A stretch of 64,000 bases of DNA, from assembly GCF_003130795.1 (NCBI RefSeq), contig NZ_CP029353.1:2123501-2187500 (forward strand). Reading direction: 5' to 3'. Positions within the stretch are counted from its first letter, which is position 1, and every line of letters begins with the position of its first letter. Positions 60,164-64,000 of this stretch are shown here, piece by piece. The notes beneath the pieces are model-generated. The model saw only the letters and a program-made list of their open reading frames with translations, was not told where the DNA came from and did not search any database. The DNA is from Azospirillum thermophilum (GTDB lineage Bacteria > Pseudomonadota > Alphaproteobacteria > Azospirillales > Azospirillaceae). The position numbers were made by a program, and so were the translations under genes.

Positions 60164-61360
60164 TCAGCGGCCGGTGCCCACCACCCTCGCGGGAGAACGC
60201 ACCGCCGCCGCCCGCAGGATGACGTAGCCGAGCAGGGCGGACAGCAGCGACCCCGACAGCACGCCGAGCCGCACCGCCACCGCATGCTCCGGATCGGAGA
60301 AGGCGAGCGTGCCGATGAACAGGCTCATGGTGAAGCCGATGCCGGTCAGGACGGCCACGCCGTAGAACTGCACCCAGCTCGCCCCGGCAGGCAGCGGCGC
60401 CAGTCCAAGCCGGACCGTCAGCCACACCGCGAAGCCGACGCCGGCCTGCTTGCCGACGAACAGGCCGAGCAGGATGCCGATCGGGATCGGTTCGGCCAGG
60501 CTGGCCGGAGTGATGCCGTCGAGCGGGACGCCCGCATTGGCCAGCGCGAAGACCGGCATGATGAAGAAGGCCACCCACGGATGCAGCGCATGCTCCAGCC
60601 GGTTCAGCGGCGCCTTCTCCTCGTCCTCCCTGCCCTCGCGCAGGGGAATGGCGAAGGCCAGGGCGACTCCGGCCAGCGTGGCGTGGAGGCCCGACTTCAG
60701 CACGCACACCCACAGCACGAGGCCGAGCAGCAGGTAGGGCGCCAGCGACCGCACGCCGGACCGGTTGAGCAACGCCAGCCCGAGCCCGGCGACCGCCGCC
60801 AGCGCCAGCGCCAGCGGCTCCAGCCCGTGGCTGTAGAAGACGGCGATGATCAGGATGGCGCCGAGATCGTCCATGATCGCCAGCGCCAGCAGGAAGACGC
60901 GCAGGCTGGCGGGCACGCCGCGCCCCAGCAGGGCCAGCACGCCGACCGCGAAGGCGATGTCGGTCGCCGCGGGGATCGCCCAGCCCTGCAGGGCGCCCGG
61001 CGTGTTCCAGGTGAAGGCGGCATAGATCAGCGCCGGGACCACCATGCCACCCGTCGCCGCGATGCCCGGCAGCATCGCCTTGGAGCGGGAGGACAGCTCG
61101 CCCTCCATCACCTCGCGCTTGATCTCCAGCCCGACCAGCAGGAAGAAGATCGCCATCAGTCCGTCGTTGATCCACAGCAGAATCGGCTTGTCGATGCCCA
61201 CCCCGCCGGCAGTCACGGCGAGGGGAAGGTCGAGGATCGTCTGATAAAGCGGCGCCGCGGCGGAGTTGGCCCAGATCAAAGCCGCCGCGGAGGCGATCAT
61301 CAGGAGGACACCGCCGGAGGCTTCGGTCTGCAGGAATGCGCGGATCGTCGACAGCCGCAT
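60164..61360 (-). CDS. nhaA: Na+/H+ antiporter NhaA
   Basis: 398 residues, twelve membrane helices. Transports two protons in for each sodium out. PAATDIAFAVGVLALLG (with the Asp pair region), ALAIMDDLGAILIIA carrying the two transport aspartates, and SGLHATLAGVALAFAIPLRE are present; the pH-sensing N terminus begins MRLSTIRAFLQTEASGGVLL at ATG 61360 with AAGGAAAGG upstream. Unlike class genes regulated by NhaR, no LysR gene is adjacent. Confidence 0.96.
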   Translation of the reverse strand: MRLSTIRAFLQTEASGGVLLMIASAAALIWANSAAAPLYQTILDLPLAVTAGGVGIDKPILLWINDGLMAIFFLLVGLEIKREVMEGELSSRSKAMLPGIAATGGMVVPALIYAAFTWNTPGALQGWAIPAATDIAFAVGVLALLGRGVPASLRVFLLALAIMDDLGAILIIAVFYSHGLEPLALALAAVAGLGLALLNRSGVRSLAPYLLLGLVLWVCVLKSGLHATLAGVALAFAIPLREGREDEEKAPLNRLEHALHPWVAFFIMPVFALANAGVPLDGITPASLAEPIPIGILLGLFVGKQAGVGFAVWLTVRLGLAPLPAGASWVQFYGVAVLTGIGFTMSLFIGTLAFSDPEHAVAVRLGVLSGSLLSALLGYVILRAAAVRSPARVVGTGR

Positions 61361-61681
61361 CAACCTTTCCTTCTTTCGTCTTGTGCGTTCACCCGGCTTC
61401 ATTCGCCGGGCCGGGCCCCTGCATGTGGGTGGCCGCGCTCAAGATGGAAGGGAAAAGCGGCCGAAATCCGGCGGAATCCCGGGGGAAGCCGGGGCGGCCG
61501 CGGCCGCAGCGGCGAATCGTCGCGGCCGGTCCGGCTGCCGGAGGCAAGTCGTTGCCCTTGCAACAGTTTCCTCCGTCACCACTGTACGGAAGGTCAGGGG
61601 ATGACGCCGGCTTATGCCTTTTGATGGCTGGCGACGAACCGCCCGCGGCGCGAGAATAACCCCACCCGAAATACAGAAAAA

Positions 61682-61698
61682 CCGGTCGCGGAGACCGG
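61682..61698. promoter_or_regulatory. Hairpin CCGGTC-N5-GACCGG in the nhaA/zinc-finger gap
   Basis: The 384-base gap 61361-61744 between two divergent genes holds no convincing coding frame. This perfect 6-bp stem with a five-base loop lies 47 bases upstream of the small zinc-finger gene; its role is unknown. Confidence 0.35.
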
Positions 61699-61744
61699 CA
61701 CGGCCAGACCAATGGCCGGCCGGGCGGCCGGGAGGAAACGCACC

Positions 61745-61957
61745 ATGACCACGCTCTATTGCGCCTGCTGCGGCCGGCCGTTCAAACGCACCTCCAACCG
61801 GGGGCCGGCGCCCCTCTACTGCTCGCGGGACTGCCGCCTGCAGATCGCGGCGCGGCGGCGCGCCTGGGGTCCGGTCGACTGGGGACTGCCCGCCGCGACG
61901 GCCCAGGCCCTGATGGCGGTGCGGCAGCCGGCGGACCGGCTGGCGAAATCGGCCTGA
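61745..61957 (+). CDS. Small zinc-finger-like protein
   Basis: 70 residues. Two cysteine pairs, LYCACCGRPFKR (residues 4-15) and PLYCSRDCRLQIAA, spaced like a zinc ribbon or a small FYVE-like finger, then an Arg-rich helix RRRAWGPVDWGLPAATAQ. GGAGG precedes ATG 61745. Similar small proteins occur in Rhizobiales and Azospirillum; the function is unknown. Confidence 0.8.
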   Translation: MTTLYCACCGRPFKRTSNRGPAPLYCSRDCRLQIAARRRAWGPVDWGLPAATAQALMAVRQPADRLAKSA

Positions 61958-62063
61958 GCGGCGGCGCACGGTCGATTTCCGCGCCACCCCCTCTTCAAGC
62001 GGGCCACCGGCACCCCCATCTGTCAGGGCAACCCGGACCAGATGGCTAGTATGATCAACGCAC

Positions 62064-63122
62064 ATGACTGACCGACCCCGATCTTCGCATTCCGCCGCGC
62101 GCAGCCCGGCCCGTGCCCTGACCGCCGTCGCGGTCGCCCTTTGCGTCGCCCTGGCCGCCGGCACCGCCGACGCCCGCGCCGGCAGCAGCAGCTCGTCCGG
62201 CAGCCGCGGCAGCAAGACCTACTCCGCGCCGCCCCCGACCAACACCGCCCCGAGCACCGCCGCCCCGATGGAGCGGTCGATGGCGCCGGCGCAGCAGCCG
62301 GGCATGCAGCGCCCGACGGCGCCGACCCAGGCGCCCGCCCAGTCCGGCGGCTTCTTCCGCGGCGGCGGGTTCATGTCCGGCCTGATGGGCGGGCTGATCG
62401 GCGCCGGCATCGGCGCCATGCTGTTCGGCGGCGGCTTCTTCGACGGGCTGGGCAGCTTCGCCGGGATCCTCGGCTTCCTGCTGCAGGTCCTGCTGATCGT
62501 CTTCCTGGTCAGGCTGGCCATCCGCTTCTTCCGCAACCGCTCCGGCCAGCCGGCCGGCGCGATGGGCGGCGCCGGCCCGGCCTATGCCGGCGGTCCCGCC
62601 ACGCTGAACCGCGATCCGGCCGACGTGCGCTACAATCCTCTGGGTGGCGGCCCCCTGGGTGGCGGCCCCCTGGGTGGGAGCGGCCCCGGCGGCGCCCCCG
62701 GCCAGCCTCGGGACGAGCTGGGCGTGCAGCCCGCCGACTTCGATGCGTTCGAACGCCTGCTGGGGCAGGTCCAGGCCGCCTATGGGCAGGAGGATCTGAA
62801 CGCGCTGCGCCAGCTCGCGACGCCGGAGATGGTGTCCTACTTCGCCGGCGATCTGGCGCAGAACAGCAGCCGCGGCATCGTCAACCGCGTGTCGGACCCC
62901 CGCCTGCTGCAGGGCGATCTGGCCGAGGCCTGGCGCGAAGGGGCGATGGAGTACGCCACGGTGGCGATGCGCTTCTCGATCATCGACACGATGGTGGAGC
63001 GGGCGACCGGCCGCGTCGTCGAGGGCGATCCGAGCCGCCCGGTCGAGGTCACCGAGCTGTGGACCTTCGCCCGCTCGCGCGGCGGCAACTGGCTGCTCTC
63101 GGCGATCCAGCAGACCCGCTGA
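62064..63122 (+). CDS. Tim44-like domain protein
   Basis: 352 residues. An N-terminal export signal (ALTAVAVALCVALAAGTADA), a Ser/Pro-rich linker, a glycine-rich double helix segment FMSGLMGGLIGAGIGAMLFG, a second span LQVLLIVFLVRLAIRFFRN, and a soluble C-terminal Tim44-like domain from about residue 225 (DFDAFERLLGQVQAAYGQED, ELWTFARSRGGNWLLSAIQQ). A 15-bp tandem repeat encodes PLGGG-PLGGG in the middle. Start ATG 62064 lacks an evident ribosome site. Such proteins are membrane-associated; role not established. Confidence 0.85.
   Translation: MTDRPRSSHSAARSPARALTAVAVALCVALAAGTADARAGSSSSSGSRGSKTYSAPPPTNTAPSTAAPMERSMAPAQQPGMQRPTAPTQAPAQSGGFFRGGGFMSGLMGGLIGAGIGAMLFGGGFFDGLGSFAGILGFLLQVLLIVFLVRLAIRFFRNRSGQPAGAMGGAGPAYAGGPATLNRDPADVRYNPLGGGPLGGGPLGGSGPGGAPGQPRDELGVQPADFDAFERLLGQVQAAYGQEDLNALRQLATPEMVSYFAGDLAQNSSRGIVNRVSDPRLLQGDLAEAWREGAMEYATVAMRFSIIDTMVERATGRVVEGDPSRPVEVTELWTFARSRGGNWLLSAIQQTR
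62641..62670 (+). repeat. Two copies of a 15-bp unit in the Tim44-like gene
   Basis: TGGGTGGCGGCCCCC occurs twice, followed by a partial TGGGTGGGAG. In frame, encoding repeated LGGGP. Confidence 0.85.
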
Positions 63123-63129
63123 CGCCAAT

Positions 63130-63204
63130 CCCGTCGATACCGGGCCCGTCGATACCGGGCCCGTCGATACCGGGCCCGTCGACACCGGCCCCGTCGACAC
63201 CGGC
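63130..63204 (+). repeat. Five tandem copies of a 15-bp unit
   Basis: CCCGTCGATACCGGG three times exactly, then CCCGTCGACACCGGC twice. The array starts eight bases after the Tim44-like stop and ends 33 bases before the terminator, so it is transcribed but not translated. Confidence 0.93.
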
Positions 63205-63236
63205 CAAACCTCCCGCAAAGGAGGCCGCCGAACGAA

Positions 63237-63270
63237 AAAGCGCCCCGGTCCGACCGGGGCGCTTTGCTTT
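63237..63270 (+). terminator. Intrinsic terminator after the Tim44-like gene
   Basis: AAAGCGCCCCGGT-ccg-ACCGGGGCGCTTT, followed by GCTTTTG. A 13-bp perfect stem; the tail is T-rich on both strands, so it may work in both directions. Confidence 0.85.
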
Positions 63271-63407
63271 TGCGCCGTGCGTCTTGCCGCCGTGCGTCTT
63301 GCCCATGCGCCTTGCCTTTGCGCCGAGCGTGCAGGTGGCTGCGCTTCGGATGAGTCCCGGCGGTCCGGCGCCTTGCGGGGCCGGTCCGCGGCGGGAGGAG
63401 AACCACC

Positions 63408-63593
63408 TCAGTAGTTGGTGGTCCAGTCCGGCTCGCGGCGGGCGAACCCGGCATCGTCGTCCCGCGGCGCCTCGTCCCGGTCGGACGGCCAGGCGGGATA
63501 CTCGGTGTGAAGGGGCAGTTGCCGCGCGAACTCCGCGGCCTCGGCCTCGCGGCGTTGCTTCAGCAAGCTGGCGGCCAGATGAGCGGGCAGCAT
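63408..63593 (-). CDS. Small hypothetical protein
   Basis: 61 residues starting LPAHLAASLLKQRREAEAAE with GGAG six bases before the ATG, ending FARREPDWTTNY. Charged and helical at the start, then a disordered acidic tail. No domain. Its convincing start site and amino-acid pattern support a real gene. Confidence 0.7.
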   Translation of the reverse strand: MLPAHLAASLLKQRREAEAAEFARQLPLHTEYPAWPSDRDEAPRDDDAGFARREPDWTTNY

Positions 63594-63707
63594 GGCGGGT
63601 CTCCTTCTCGCAGTCGGGAAGACGTACGATGCGGCCCGGTCGGCCGCACTCGGCCCTCTACCCGTTTCCTATGCCTGGCAGCGTGACACGCAAGTTCCAG
63701 GCCAGCA

Positions 63708-63721
63708 GTGATCCAGATCAC
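63708..63721. promoter_or_regulatory. Candidate CRP-family site GTGATC-CA-GATCAC
   Basis: A perfect 14-base palindrome that contains GTGA-N6-TCAC, the CRP-type core. It lies 190 bases upstream of the DTW-domain gene and 115 upstream of the small minus-strand gene, in a 317-base gap (63594-63910) without another clear gene. Confidence 0.4.
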
Positions 63722-63910
63722 GAAAACCACCGCCTCTGCCTCCATCAGACACCGGCAATGGTCTACAAAGGGTTTATGCGCCGCGGTCCCGGAGGGAGGA
63801 TGTGCCCCGACACCCGCCGTCCCGATCCGGACGCGCTTCGGATGTGGTTCCCTTCCGCGCCGTTCCAACCCATATTTCCGGCGAACCGCCGCCAAGGATT
63901 GCTTACCCCC

Positions 63911-64000
63911 ATGAACGCCGAGCCCTGCCCCACCTGCCTTAAACCTGTGCATCTGTGCGTCTGCGAGGCAGTGGAGCCGATCGAGACCAGCCGCTTCCTG
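63911..64000 (+). CDS. DTW-domain tRNA aminocarboxypropyltransferase, N-terminal part
   Basis: The window ends inside this gene; the first 30 residues read MNAEPCPTCLKPVHLCVC then EAVEPIETSRFL. The CPTC-x4-H-L-CVC arrangement followed by an I-x-P/T segment is the N-terminal zinc-binding part of DTW (TapT-type) proteins, which add acp3 to uridine in tRNA. The rest of the domain, including the DTW motif itself, is outside. Confidence 0.6.
   Translation, partial: MNAEPCPTCLKPVHLCVCEAVEPIETSRFL

Noticed and set aside
63049..63306. Repetitive GIDGP-type peptide from the 15-bp array on the minus strand
   Set aside because: Encoded only by the tandem repeat downstream of a stop codon; no ribosome site; not a real protein.

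Overview
The window looks like chromosomal DNA of a high-GC alphaproteobacterium of the Rhodospirillales, most plausibly Azospirillum or a close relative. The evidence is gene content and gene order rather than a search: sdhCDAB, an mdh-sucC-sucD-sucA-sucB run, a class I (archaeal-type) lysyl-tRNA synthetase, DUF2336, a KGG-repeat protein and very strong G/C third-position bias. No rRNA, tRNA, CRISPR array, transposase or integrase was recognised. The region is mainly core metabolism with small accessory patches.

Layout. 1-9.1 kb: end of an unknown gene, a branched-chain aminotransferase, sdhCDAB (minus strand), asd, a 3-hydroxyisobutyrate-dehydrogenase-like gene coupled to a TerB gene, and an AEC permease. 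9.4-16.3 kb: chemoreceptor, DinG/XPD-type helicase, a possible PBECR nuclease-like protein, mtgA, a broken GAF gene and an SMR efflux gene. 16.3-21.6 kb: a repeat-rich leader, lysS, a candidate structured RNA, a broken unknown gene and DUF2336. 21.9-29.6 kb: mdh, sucCD and sucAB, the lower TCA cycle in one direction. 29.6-40.7 kb: MocR regulator, zapE, a PAS histidine kinase, pdxY, a CitE-like lyase, a KGG protein, and leuB and leuD on the minus strand. 41-44 kb: a three-gene Gtr-like glycosylation cassette. 44.1-51 kb: a JAB-domain pair, then dapF, DUF4160, DUF2442, mtaB and ftsY packed with overlaps, and a class A PBP. 51-57.4 kb: peptide ABC transporter genes, an AbrB-type antitoxin, a PrcB-type lipoprotein, an M20 hydrolase and a GST, most with broken frames. 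57.5-64 kb: small secreted protein, hemN with an FNR/FixK box, DUF4112, nhaA, a zinc-finger protein, a Tim44-like protein, and the start of a DTW-domain gene at the right edge.

How the genes fit together. Succinate dehydrogenase, malate dehydrogenase, succinyl-CoA synthetase and the E1 and E2 parts of 2-oxoglutarate dehydrogenase cover a continuous part of the TCA cycle; the E3 gene is not adjacent. asd and dapF serve lysine/diaminopimelate and peptidoglycan supply, alongside mtgA and the class A PBP. leuB, leuD and ilvE belong to branched-chain amino-acid synthesis.

Quality caveat. At least ten genes carry single-base frameshifts, nearly all explained by one missing base, often in a short G or C run, and ftsY, normally essential, is among them. 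They cluster most densely at 52.6-57 kb. Base-calling or assembly errors explain this better than true gene decay, so calls typed pseudogene here may be intact in the organism.
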